Shown piece by piece: positions 15,415-23,742 of a stretch of DNA of 64,000 nucleotides (positions within the stretch are counted from its first letter, which is position 1; every line of letters starts with the position of its first letter). Origin of the DNA: Fictibacillus sp. b24 (lineage in GTDB: Bacteria > Bacillota > Bacilli > Bacillales > Fictibacillaceae); NCBI RefSeq assembly GCF_030348825.1, contig NZ_JAUCES010000005.1, positions 744,001 through 808,000 on the forward strand. The letters are read 5' to 3'. The notes under the pieces are model-generated. The model saw only the letters and a list, made by a program, of their open reading frames with translations. It searched no databases and had not been told where the DNA came from. A program made the translations under genes and the position numbers.

Positions 15415-16833
15415 ATGGCTAAAAGAGAATTCAACCACAAAAATTTTCTTGCGATCTTTGCATCCCTTAGCCTTGCAGCTCTTTTTCTTTTCTTTCTCAG
15501 TCACTTAGGGACAAAGGTATACTCTAATTTTTTCGAAGCAGATATGTATGGTGAGGGGGTCGTTTTAGCCTCCATACCATTAGAAGGTGTTGTGAAATCA
15601 GAGGCTATCACGTTAGTAAATGATAAGGTCTCTAAGTGGCAGAATGAACATCCTGTGTATCTTGTTTATAACGATAAAAAAGTGAAACTATCGGCTGATG
15701 TGTGGCAGTTTCAGAATGAAGAAAGTCTCAAAAACATTTCAGATGAATCTTCGTCAATGATAGTTAGCGTGAACAAAGAGGCTGTTCAACAGTCACTACA
15801 GCAGCTCCAAGTTTCGGGACTTCAAGAATTACTGGATGAAGATATGCTATATGCGCATTTGAAGAAAATAGGCTCAAGCCTACAAACTACAGATACTGAA
15901 GTTCCGATCAATGAGTTTCTGACGACATTTGGTCAAGCGGAAGAAATTGTGAGTGAAAACACGGTTAAACTTCCGGGTGAAAACGTGCTGTTAGTAGAGT
16001 GGGTAAAAGGGCTAGAAAACTATGAGATCCAACCTGGAGAAGTGTTTTCTCTTATAGGAGCGATTGAGGATGTGGGTTTGACAGCACAAGACTCCATTGA
16101 TCTAAATGTGCTGGCGAGCGGGATTTATTCAGCCGTTCAAAAAACAAACTTTACAATCATTGAACGCCATACATCAAGAGAGTTGCCAGATTACGCGTCA
16201 CTTGGATTTGAAGCTTTCGTTAAACCAGCTGATATGGATTTTGCTTTTAAAAATCCGAACGCTTCTTCTTATAAATTGAACTTTGTCGTGACGGATAGTA
16301 ACTTAACGGTTTCCATCGTTGGGGTGCCATTGCCTTATACATATACCGTGAAAGTGGACAAAGAAGTTTTTAAGCCGAAAACCATTATCCATTTTAATGA
16401 TCAGCTCGCGTCTATTTTTAGTGCCGTTACAGTAAACGGAGGCAGTGAAGGTTATTTGGTAACAGTTACCCGAAAATCGTTTGGTTCAGGTGGGGAAGAA
16501 GTCGCATCTGAGAAGTTAGCAGAAGACTTTTATCCGCCGAAACATCGCATTGAAGAAAGAGGTTATCCAGTAGAGGAAGAAGAGTCGACTGAAACGGCAC
16601 CAGAAGAAGGTACCCCTGTTACGCCGTATCCGTACCCATATCCGTATCCTTATCCATACCCATACCCGTACAATCCGGATCCTGCTAATCCATTGCCTAC
16701 TCTTCCTGTTTTACCTGGTATACCTGGAACGGATCCGAGTGATAAACCTATACCGCAGATGCCTGTTCCTGAAAAAGGGAAAGAAACGACAACGAGTAAT
16801 CCTGAAAAAGAGAGCGATGGTGATGTGCAATGA
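15415..16833 (+). CDS. VanW-like exported protein with Pro-Tyr tract
   Basis: This 472-aa protein has one N-terminal membrane anchor (about residues 12-33) and an extracellular part. The region around residues 225-300 (VLASGIYSAVQKTNFTIIERHTSRELPDYASLGFEAFV ... DMDFAFKNPNASSYKLNF, seen in pieces) follows the VanW pattern, but the usual GGGxCQVSTT motif is lost. A tract of eight Pro-Tyr pairs (bases 16624-16671) opens a Pro-rich C-terminal tail. Its stop overlaps the pilB start (ATGA), so it is coupled to the pilus motor genes. Proline-rich tails often thread the cell wall, so a wall-anchoring or pilus-passage role is possible but unproven. Confidence 0.65.
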   Translation: MAKREFNHKNFLAIFASLSLAALFLFFLSHLGTKVYSNFFEADMYGEGVVLASIPLEGVVKSEAITLVNDKVSKWQNEHPVYLVYNDKKVKLSADVWQFQNEESLKNISDESSSMIVSVNKEAVQQSLQQLQVSGLQELLDEDMLYAHLKKIGSSLQTTDTEVPINEFLTTFGQAEEIVSENTVKLPGENVLLVEWVKGLENYEIQPGEVFSLIGAIEDVGLTAQDSIDLNVLASGIYSAVQKTNFTIIERHTSRELPDYASLGFEAFVKPADMDFAFKNPNASSYKLNFVVTDSNLTVSIVGVPLPYTYTVKVDKEVFKPKTIIHFNDQLASIFSAVTVNGGSEGYLVTVTRKSFGSGGEEVASEKLAEDFYPPKHRIEERGYPVEEEESTETAPEEGTPVTPYPYPYPYPYPYPYPYNPDPANPLPTLPVLPGIPGTDPSDKPIPQMPVPEKGKETTTSNPEKESDGDVQ

Positions 16834-18488
16834 TCGTTCCTAAAAAACGTCTTGGGGATTTGTTAGTAGAGTCTGGTTTGATCTCTGATGAGGTTCTTCA
16901 GCAAACTTTAAAAGAAAAGCGCAGCAACCAAAAGCTCGGGGATGCGCTAATCGAAAAAGGATTGTTGACGGAACAGCAGCTGATTGAGGTATTGGAGTTT
17001 CAGCTGGGGATTCCGCATATCAGTCTGTACCGTTATCCGATTGACGAACAAGCGGTAGCCATCGTTCCTAGAGAGTTTGCTCGCAGACATTTTCTGATGC
17101 CGGTAAAAAAAGAAGGGGACAAGCTTTTCGTCGCCATGGCAGATCCGATGGATTTTACCGTTATTGATGACCTGCGGCTTACTACCGGTTTTCAGATTGA
17201 ACGAGCCATCTCTGCAAAAGACGATATCATTCGTGCGCACAACAAGTATTACGATATCGATGACTCAATGGAAGAGTTTCTGAATCTAATTCCGCAAGGG
17301 GCGTCAGATGACAGCCGAATGACAGAAGAGGACTCGCCGATTGTAAAACTCGTAAACCAGATTATTCAGCAAGGTGTTCAGCAAAAAGCAAGTGATATTC
17401 ATTTTGATCCGCACGAAACAAAACTTGTTGTACGGTACCGAATCGACGGGATGCTGAAGACCGAGCGAAGTCTGCCAAAGCATATGCAAAACATGCTGAC
17501 CGCGCGTATTAAAATCATGGCGAATTTAAACATTACAGAAAGCCGTTTGCCTCAGGATGGCCGTATAAAGATGACACTTGATATGCATCCGGTGGATTTG
17601 CGTGTTTCGACGTTGCCAGCTATATATGGGGAGAAAATCGTTCTGCGTATCCTTGACCTAGGAAGTTCATTGAACCACTTAGAGAATCTAGGATTTAACA
17701 AACTGAACATGCAGCGGTTTTCGAATCTGATTAAACAACCTAACGGCATTATTTTAATCACTGGACCTACTGGATCAGGAAAATCGTCAACGCTGTACGC
17801 CGCTCTAAACAAGTTGAACACGGAAGAAGTGAACCTGGTTACGATTGAAGATCCAGTTGAGTATCAATTGGGCGGGATCAACCAGATTCAAGTGAATGCA
17901 AACGTTGGACTAACGTTTGCAAGCGGGCTGCGATCGATACTTCGTCAAGATCCAGACATCGTCATGATTGGGGAAATTCGTGATACAGAAACGGCTGAAA
18001 TTGCGGTTCGTGCTTCTTTAACCGGCCACTTGGTTCTAAGTACGCTCCACACGAACGACTCCATCGGTACAATTGCCCGTTTGACGGATATGGGAGTAGA
18101 ACCTTTTTTAGTAGCAGCCTCCTTATCAGGCGTTGTTGCTCAGCGTTTGGTACGAAGGATTTGCCGTGATTGTAAACAAACGTTTAAAGCGACGGAACGG
18201 GAAAAAGAGATCTTTGCAAAACGAGGCATAAAGATTGAAGCCGTTTCGCGCGGAAAAGGCTGCGGTATGTGCAACAGTACAGGCTATAAAGGGCGCATTG
18301 CACTTCATGAAGTTTTAGTGATTGATGAACATATCCGCCAGCTGATCATGAACAACCGTCCTATTATCGAGTTGCGTGATTATGCGATGAAAAATGGAAC
18401 CATTTTCTTGATTGATGACGGTTTCTTAAAAGTAAAACAGGGCTTAACGACGACTGAAGAAGTCTTGCGTGTAGCAATCAACGAGTAG
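16830..18488 (+). CDS. pilB: Type IV pilus extension ATPase PilB
   Basis: This cytoplasmic hexameric ATPase powers pilin polymerisation. The N-terminal 150 residues are a MshEN/GspE-N domain (KKRLGDLLVESGLI, then GIPHISLYRYP). The ATPase domain has Walker A GPTGSGKSS near residue 312, a Walker B/Asp-box region DPDIVMIGEIRDTETAEIA near 374, and the His-box HLVLSTLHTNDS. A zinc-binding four-Cys module (CRDC ... CGMC) follows at about residues 447-485. The 552-aa length is normal. It overlaps the VanW-like gene by 4 bases and pilT starts 8 bases after its stop. Confidence 0.95.
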   Translation: MIVPKKRLGDLLVESGLISDEVLQQTLKEKRSNQKLGDALIEKGLLTEQQLIEVLEFQLGIPHISLYRYPIDEQAVAIVPREFARRHFLMPVKKEGDKLFVAMADPMDFTVIDDLRLTTGFQIERAISAKDDIIRAHNKYYDIDDSMEEFLNLIPQGASDDSRMTEEDSPIVKLVNQIIQQGVQQKASDIHFDPHETKLVVRYRIDGMLKTERSLPKHMQNMLTARIKIMANLNITESRLPQDGRIKMTLDMHPVDLRVSTLPAIYGEKIVLRILDLGSSLNHLENLGFNKLNMQRFSNLIKQPNGIILITGPTGSGKSSTLYAALNKLNTEEVNLVTIEDPVEYQLGGINQIQVNANVGLTFASGLRSILRQDPDIVMIGEIRDTETAEIAVRASLTGHLVLSTLHTNDSIGTIARLTDMGVEPFLVAASLSGVVAQRLVRRICRDCKQTFKATEREKEIFAKRGIKIEAVSRGKGCGMCNSTGYKGRIALHEVLVIDEHIRQLIMNNRPIIELRDYAMKNGTIFLIDDGFLKVKQGLTTTEEVLRVAINE

Positions 18489-18496
18489 GTGCAAAC

Positions 18497-19537
18497 ATGA
18501 AAGAGAAATTGGAACAATGGCTTCGAGCGGCTTTTCAATTAAAAGCGTCAGATGTTCACCTGTCCGTTGGCATGCCTCCTGTTTTTCGTATCAATGGGGG
18601 ACTGAAACGTTACGGAAGTGAGTCTCTAAAGCCAGAAGACACGCTCCAAGTGGCGCAAATTGTGATTGATGAAAAGTATTATCCAGAGTTTGAAGAAGTA
18701 GGAGAAATTGATATCTCTTACGGCATTCAAGGGTTGTCTCGATTCCGGGTGAACGCTTATCGTCAGCGTTCGTGTGTAAGTCTTGCTTTTCGGATCATTC
18801 CGACGTCCATTCCTAGTATGGAAGATTTAGCGTTGCCTGAAAGTGTGAGAAAGATGGCAGGGAAACACCAAGGCCTCGTGTTAGTTACAGGACCTACTGG
18901 CAGCGGGAAGTCGACGACTCTTGCCTCGATGATCGATTTTATGAACCGGAGTATGAGCCGGCACATAATTACGTTAGAGGACCCAATCGAGTACTTGCAT
19001 CGCCATCGAACGTGCGTGATCGACCAGCGCGAAATTGGTTTTGACACCAATAACTTCGCAAATGGTCTTCGCGCAGCACTCCGCCAGGATCCTGATGTGA
19101 TTTTACTCGGGGAAATGCGAGATCTGGAAACCATTGCGACCGCCATTACAGCTGCGGAAACGGGTCACCTTGTTTTAGGTACACTACATACGACAAATGC
19201 ATCCTCAACGATTGATCGGATTGTTGATGTGTTTCCGCCAGAACAACAAGGTCAGATTCGTATTCAATTAGCATCTGTGTTAGTCGGTGTGATGTCGCAA
19301 AGGCTGCTTCCGACCATTGATGGAAAAGGACGCAAGGCAATAACTGAAGTATTAGTGAATACGCCTGCAGTAGCGAACCTGATCCGCAATGAGAAAATTC
19401 ACCAGATTCATAGTGTAATGCAGACGAGCAAGAACGCTGGGATGCATACGTTCGAAATGTCGGCCAAGGAAGCTCTTGAACGCAATGAAGTTTCAAGAGA
19501 GTTCGTGGAGCCATATCTCCTAGAGAAGGGAGGCTAA
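18497..19537 (+). CDS. pilT: Pilus retraction ATPase PilT
   Basis: PilT drives pilus depolymerisation and so twitching and surface sensing. At 346 aa it has the family length. It has the N-terminal PAS-like part (ASDVHLSVGMPPVFRING), Walker A GPTGSGKST near residue 132, the DPDVILLGEMRDLETIATAITAAETGH stretch (seen in two parts) and the HLVLGTLHTTNA box. It lacks the four-Cys module of PilB, as expected. A retraction motor in the operon points to a dynamic pilus rather than a DNA-uptake pseudopilus of the ComG type. The ribosome binding site TAGGTG is 6 bases before the ATG, and pilC follows with no gap. Confidence 0.94.
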   Translation: MKEKLEQWLRAAFQLKASDVHLSVGMPPVFRINGGLKRYGSESLKPEDTLQVAQIVIDEKYYPEFEEVGEIDISYGIQGLSRFRVNAYRQRSCVSLAFRIIPTSIPSMEDLALPESVRKMAGKHQGLVLVTGPTGSGKSTTLASMIDFMNRSMSRHIITLEDPIEYLHRHRTCVIDQREIGFDTNNFANGLRAALRQDPDVILLGEMRDLETIATAITAAETGHLVLGTLHTTNASSTIDRIVDVFPPEQQGQIRIQLASVLVGVMSQRLLPTIDGKGRKAITEVLVNTPAVANLIRNEKIHQIHSVMQTSKNAGMHTFEMSAKEALERNEVSREFVEPYLLEKGG

Positions 19538-19538
19538 G

Positions 19539-20747
19539 ATGGCGCAGTTTAGTTATGTGGGTCGTGACAAAAGCGGGAAGAAACGATCAGGTTCTGTACT
19601 TGGACTTTCAAAACGTGAAGCGGTTCTAAAGTTGAAAGAAAAAGGAATTGCTGTTACAGAAGTGCAAGAAATGAAACAAACGCTGTTTAACAAAGAAATC
19701 TCGTTAGGCAGTCCTGTAAAATCGCAGCAGTTCGTCATCTTCTTAAGGCAGTTTGCGACATTGCTGAGAGCAGGTGTATCTGTCGTTGATTCCACAAGCA
19801 TTTTGGCGGCTCAAACAGAAAGTAAAGCGCTGCAGAAGGTGTTAGCGGATGTGGAGGAGGAGCTTCGTCAAGGAAATCCTTTATCTAGTGCTATGAGCCG
19901 GCACCGAAATGTTTTCCCGCCGATGGTCATCAACATGGTGTCTGCCGGGGAAGCAGGTGGTAGTTTGGACGACACGCTCGACCAGCTCGCCACTTATTTT
20001 GAAAAACAGCATTATACGAAGCAAAAAATCATTTCAGCTATGATGTATCCGATGATTGTCGGAGTGGTGGCGGTGTTTGTTGTCATCTTCCTGCTTGCAA
20101 AGGTTGTGCCAACGTTTGCGGCCATGCTGCAAGATGCAGGAGGAGAATTGCCTGCAATCACACTGTTTGTCCTAGCAGCAAGTCAATTTGTACAAGAGTT
20201 TTGGTGGCTTTTGATCACACTTTTTGTACTGCTTTATCTAGCACTCTTGATTATTCGCAAAAATAAATCCAGCCGGTATTACTTTGATTATGTGATTTTA
20301 AAAGTACCCGTATTCGGCAAGTTGCTTCAAAAGTCAGCATTGGCACGTATGACGCGTACATTAAGTTCATTGTTCTCTAGCTCCGTTCCAATTCTGCAGT
20401 CTCTTTCGATTGTGGAGAAAGTAGTAGAGAACGAGGTGGTAGCGAAAGTGATTCGCGAGTCCAGAAGTTCTTTGGAAACCGGACAGCGGTTAACAGAACC
20501 AATGAAAAAACATTGGATTTTCCCACCGCTTGTGACCCAGATGATCTCCATTGGAGAAGAAACAGGATCTCTTGATGAAATGCTTTCAAAAGTGGCTGAC
20601 TTTTATGAAAAAGAAGTAGAAACCGGGACTGATCGTTTGAAGGCAATGATTGAGCCGTTGATGATTGTTTTCTTGGCTTCGGTTGTAGGGACAATTGTTG
20701 CTTCTGTTATGGTACCGATGTTTGAAATCTATAAAACAATTGGTTAA
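19539..20747 (+). CDS. pilC: Type IV pilus inner membrane platform protein PilC
   Basis: This 402-aa protein has two GspF/T2SSF domains. The first has the region RQFATLLRAGVSVVDSTSIL and its partner after the first membrane helix (MMYPMIVGVVAVFVVIFLL). The second repeats the plan (RMTRTLSSLFSSSVPILQSL, then EETGSLDEMLSKVADFY and a last helix PLMIVFLASVVGTIVASVMVP). It anchors the PilB/PilT motors and feeds pilins into the fibre. It starts 1 base after the pilT stop with GGGAGG in the pilT end. Its stop lies inside a 17-bp tandem duplication. Confidence 0.95.
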   Translation: MAQFSYVGRDKSGKKRSGSVLGLSKREAVLKLKEKGIAVTEVQEMKQTLFNKEISLGSPVKSQQFVIFLRQFATLLRAGVSVVDSTSILAAQTESKALQKVLADVEEELRQGNPLSSAMSRHRNVFPPMVINMVSAGEAGGSLDDTLDQLATYFEKQHYTKQKIISAMMYPMIVGVVAVFVVIFLLAKVVPTFAAMLQDAGGELPAITLFVLAASQFVQEFWWLLITLFVLLYLALLIIRKNKSSRYYFDYVILKVPVFGKLLQKSALARMTRTLSSLFSSSVPILQSLSIVEKVVENEVVAKVIRESRSSLETGQRLTEPMKKHWIFPPLVTQMISIGEETGSLDEMLSKVADFYEKEVETGTDRLKAMIEPLMIVFLASVVGTIVASVMVPMFEIYKTIG

Positions 20748-20777
20748 AACACACTAAAAATTAAAACACACTAAAAA
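20744..20777 (+). repeat. 17-bp perfect tandem duplication before pilA
   Basis: TTAAAACACACTAAAAA occurs twice in direct succession (20744-20760 and 20761-20777). The first copy contains the pilC stop codon TAA. Confidence 0.95.
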
Positions 20778-20797
20778 TAAAGGGGAGTTAAGAAACC

Positions 20798-21199
20798 ATG
20801 TTAAACAAGCTATTAAAAAAGTATGCGAAGAATGAAAAAGGTTTGACGTTGATTGAATTGCTGGTAGTAATTGTTATTTTAGGGATTATTGCGGCGATAG
20901 CAGTTGTGAGTATTGGTGGTATTGTTGGAAAAACAAAAGATAAAGCTGCAGTTACAGAAGCAGTTCAAATTATTAATGCTGCAAAGTTGGCACAATCTGA
21001 AGATAGTAAAAAGGTAAGTTGGACTCCGACTGAACTAGAATCTTACGTTAGTAATCTAAAAGATACTACATGGACAGTTACCTTAAGTGGGAAAGAATAT
21101 AAAATTGCCAACCATGAAGGTGGAAAAGTAGCAGCAAAAACTCCAGATGCAGAAGCAACTGTCACGGAAGAACAATTGACTAGCTTTCTTAATCAATAA
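20798..21199 (+). CDS. pilA: Major type IV pilin PilA
   Basis: This 133-aa prepilin begins with a 15-residue basic leader ending NEKG, followed by LTLIELLVVIVILGIIAAIAVVSI. Cleavage after Gly leaves Leu1 and Glu5, as in type IV pilins. The head is small and has no Cys pair. It is the first small pilin after pilB-pilT-pilC and is set apart from pilMNO by two long hairpins, which fits a highly expressed subunit whose level is tuned separately. The ribosome binding site is AAGGGGAG. Prepilin peptidase is not encoded in this window and must be supplied from elsewhere. Confidence 0.93.
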   Translation: MLNKLLKKYAKNEKGLTLIELLVVIVILGIIAAIAVVSIGGIVGKTKDKAAVTEAVQIINAAKLAQSEDSKKVSWTPTELESYVSNLKDTTWTVTLSGKEYKIANHEGGKVAAKTPDAEATVTEEQLTSFLNQ

Positions 21200-21204
21200 A
21201 GTTA

Positions 21205-21240
21205 TAATGAATATCCTCCCTTTAGGGAGGATATTCATTA
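21205..21240 (+). terminator. 16-bp perfect hairpin after pilA
   Basis: TAATGAATATCCTCCC (21205-21220), loop TTTA, GGGAGGATATTCATTA (21225-21240). There is no T run directly after it, so it is either a leaky terminator or a 3'-end stabiliser. Confidence 0.75.
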
Positions 21241-21294
21241 ACACTTCTTTTCACAATTTCATTAATTATGTGAAATTGTTAAAGGAAGTGTTAA
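21238..21294 (+). other. 24-bp hairpin between pilA and pilM
   Basis: The arms 21238-21261 and 21271-21294 are complementary over 24 positions (22 normal pairs, one G-U, one mismatch) around a 9-nt AT-rich loop. It starts on the last three bases of the preceding hairpin, so the two can compete or stack. No T run follows. Confidence 0.8.
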
Positions 21295-21325
21295 TTGTTA
21301 CACATCTAATATAGAGGTGGTACAT

Positions 21326-22309
21326 ATGAGATTCAATCTAGGTCTCTTCAACAAAAAAAGAATCAACCTTATACTCCAAGACCACGTCATCCGTTATTTG
21401 GACTATCGCACCCCGGAAGACCTAGACGTTAAAAGCTCCGGCGAGCGCTACCTTCCAGTAGGTCTCATTCAAGATGGCATCATCACCGACCGAGACACCC
21501 TTCTCAATATATTAGAAGAGTGTGTAGAGGAGTGGAGTATTAAAGGCCGTGAAGTTCAGTTTCTAATACCTGACAGCAAACTTGTCATTCGTAAACACCA
21601 AATTCCCACTAATCATAAAGATGAAGAAATCAAAGGCTATCTTTACATGGAGCTAGGGAATACCATCCATCTTCCATTCGAGGATCCTGTCTTTGATTAT
21701 GTATTACTTGAAACCGATGTAGAAAAGAGAGAGATTCTTCTTTTTGCAGCTTCTGAAAAGATGGTACATGATTATTCATCTTTGCTCACAGATGCTAAAT
21801 TAAAACCTGTTGTTGCTGATGCTTCTTGCGTTTCCCTTTACCGTCTTATTTTCATGAAAAATCTCGTGTCAGAACAAGATCATACGCTCTGTTTGCAGTT
21901 TGATATACCTGCTGTGCAATTAAGTATTTTTCATCAACATAAGCCTTATTTCTTTAATCATTTGAAGATGGAAACAGACTATAAAAGCTGGAATTTCAAG
22001 CAGCATTCCACGGGCGTTCAGAAGATTATTTGGCAAGGTGATTCGGGTTACGTGCACGGATTGATTGAAGATAAACTTGTTGAGATTGAACGTATCGTTA
22101 ACTATTACAAGTTCACGATTAATCACGGTGAACAGGGTGTGACAAAAGTGATTTTATCAGGTGAACTCCCAGAGTTAGCGTACATACAAGAGAGGCTTGC
22201 ATCCAAGCTGGACGTGCCTGTACTCACAATCGATCAGTCGGATCAGCAGCTGCCGTCTCAGTTTGATGTTGTTTTAGGACTTGGTTTAAAAGAGGTGCAG
22301 CTATGTTAG
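21326..22309 (+). CDS. pilM: Pilus assembly protein PilM (actin-like)
   Basis: PilM is a cytoplasmic actin-like ATPase that binds the N-terminus of PilN and links motor and membrane subcomplex. From ATG 21326 (AGAGGTGG upstream) the protein has 327 aa. A GTG at 21317 lies inside the ribosome binding site. Visible features are the N-terminal strand pair MRFNLGLFNKKRINLIL, the family stretch GLIQDGIITDRDTLLNIL, the middle KGYLYMELGNTIHLPFEDPVFDY (in parts), and a late phosphate-binding-like LSGELPEL. It overlaps pilN by 7 bases. Confidence 0.88.
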   Translation: MRFNLGLFNKKRINLILQDHVIRYLDYRTPEDLDVKSSGERYLPVGLIQDGIITDRDTLLNILEECVEEWSIKGREVQFLIPDSKLVIRKHQIPTNHKDEEIKGYLYMELGNTIHLPFEDPVFDYVLLETDVEKREILLFAASEKMVHDYSSLLTDAKLKPVVADASCVSLYRLIFMKNLVSEQDHTLCLQFDIPAVQLSIFHQHKPYFFNHLKMETDYKSWNFKQHSTGVQKIIWQGDSGYVHGLIEDKLVEIERIVNYYKFTINHGEQGVTKVILSGELPELAYIQERLASKLDVPVLTIDQSDQQLPSQFDVVLGLGLKEVQLC

Positions 22310-22914
22310 TCGACATTAATCTGTTACCCGTCAAGGAACAGAAATCGTTTAAGACTACCATTCTATTAATTGTCGCTGTTGCCATGCTCTTAGGATCGGG
22401 TACGTGGCTTGGTCTTGACTATTATGTGAGTACAGGTGAATTACAAGAAAAAGAACGATTGTTAGAGCAAGAGAAGCTGTTGGTACAAACACAGTTGAAA
22501 AACCAGCAGCAATTAGGACCAGTTGTTAAGTCTGCACCGCTCTCAGAGAAAATCGAGTACATACGCGGTAAAAAAATTGCGGCTACCGATCTCCTTCAGC
22601 ACCTTGTCGCACTTCTGCCTGAACGCGGTTTTTTTATGAAATACGAATATAAAGATAAGAAAACGATACTCGTTGAAGCACAGTTTGATACATTGGCGGA
22701 AACCTCGCACTATTTATATGAACTAACAAATTCTCCATATTTAGCTGCAGCGACTATTGAAAAAATGGAAACGACGAACTTTGAAGAAATCAATGAAGGC
22801 GAGGATATGACGGCGATGCAAAACATCCTGCCTCGTTACCGAAGTCTTTATAAAATTGAATTTGACAAAGAGAAAATTCTAGAGTTAAAAGGTGAAGAGA
22901 ATGACACAGAATAA
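22303..22914 (+). CDS. pilN: Pilus alignment protein PilN
   Basis: This 203-aa bitopic membrane protein has a conserved N-terminal cytoplasmic tail MLVDINLLPVKEQK (the PilM-binding INLLP motif), one helix at about residues 18-40, a coiled coil (GELQEKERLLEQEKLLVQ) and a small ferredoxin-like head. Its start overlaps pilM and its end overlaps pilO, so the three are translationally coupled. Confidence 0.88.
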   Translation: MLVDINLLPVKEQKSFKTTILLIVAVAMLLGSGTWLGLDYYVSTGELQEKERLLEQEKLLVQTQLKNQQQLGPVVKSAPLSEKIEYIRGKKIAATDLLQHLVALLPERGFFMKYEYKDKKTILVEAQFDTLAETSHYLYELTNSPYLAAATIEKMETTNFEEINEGEDMTAMQNILPRYRSLYKIEFDKEKILELKGEENDTE

Positions 22915-23698
22915 AAAACTTCTATCCTATGCAGCAATTGGAGTCATCCTTCTATTTTTAATGTGTGGGATTTATGGTTATTTTGGCTTGTTATCTCCAC
23001 TTCACCAACAAATTGAATCTGTTGATGCGGAGATGAAGCAGCAAAAGACATTCTTAGATAATGCGACAGCACCGGCAGCTGTTACAACACAAAATAGTGA
23101 GAACACATTCGCCCTTCAAGAAGAAGTCCCTGTTAAACCACTCGTCGATCAACTTATGCTGCAGTTTGAAAAAGCGGAAGTTTTATCAGACAGTTTAATT
23201 TTAACGATGGACTTTAGTGACGGAGAAGCATCAGAAGATGAAGAAGTGGCAGAAGAAGAAAATACTGAGGAAACAGCACCTGAAGTAAATGCAGAAGCGG
23301 AAACAGATGCCCCAGCTGCGGAAGAAAACGTTTCAAATGCAGATGACGATATAGATACAAGTGAAACAACCACACCGCCTGCACCAGAAGTGTTACCTCA
23401 AGGCGTGAAAAAGATCACAGCTGAAATGTCTGTTGTATCCAAAAACTATGAAGGCATTCTAAAGTTCATTAAGACGGTTGAAGAGTTGAAACGTGTAATT
23501 GTCGTGGAAGCCATTACGTTTTCAGGAATGGACGAACTGGAGATGGCAGCAGCAGACGCAGTTACCAATCAACTCAAATACGAGATCACCATTTCAGCGT
23601 ATTACTTACCCGAGCTCACTGACTATCTAAAAGACCTTCCTCGAGGAGAATTTCCTGCTCCAAACGGAAAAGAAAACCCACTTATTCAAGAAAATTGA
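22901..23698 (+). CDS. pilO: Pilus alignment protein PilO
   Basis: This 265-aa protein from ATG 22901 (AAAGGTGA 5 bases upstream) has a short cytoplasmic tail, one membrane helix (LLSYAAIGVILLFLMCGIYG) and a coil. A long acidic, Ala/Thr-rich insert follows (about residues 100-165), then a C-terminal domain (KKITAEMSVVSKNYEGILKFI) typical of PilO. The acidic insert is unusual and resembles the acidic region of the first gene of the operon. It is the last gene of the pilus operon and is followed by a terminator. Confidence 0.82.
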   Translation: MTQNKKLLSYAAIGVILLFLMCGIYGYFGLLSPLHQQIESVDAEMKQQKTFLDNATAPAAVTTQNSENTFALQEEVPVKPLVDQLMLQFEKAEVLSDSLILTMDFSDGEASEDEEVAEEENTEETAPEVNAEAETDAPAAEENVSNADDDIDTSETTTPPAPEVLPQGVKKITAEMSVVSKNYEGILKFIKTVEELKRVIVVEAITFSGMDELEMAAADAVTNQLKYEITISAYYLPELTDYLKDLPRGEFPAPNGKENPLIQEN

Positions 23699-23703
23699 TG
23701 CAG

Positions 23704-23742
23704 AAAAGCCAATCACCCGTATTAGGATGACTGGCTTTTTTT
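23704..23742. terminator. Terminator at the end of the pilus operon
   Basis: AAAAGCCA (23704-23711) pairs with TGGCTTTT (23732-23739), with inner pairs ATCA/TGAC-like and a T run. It serves pilO and probably the convergent acyltransferase. Confidence 0.85.
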
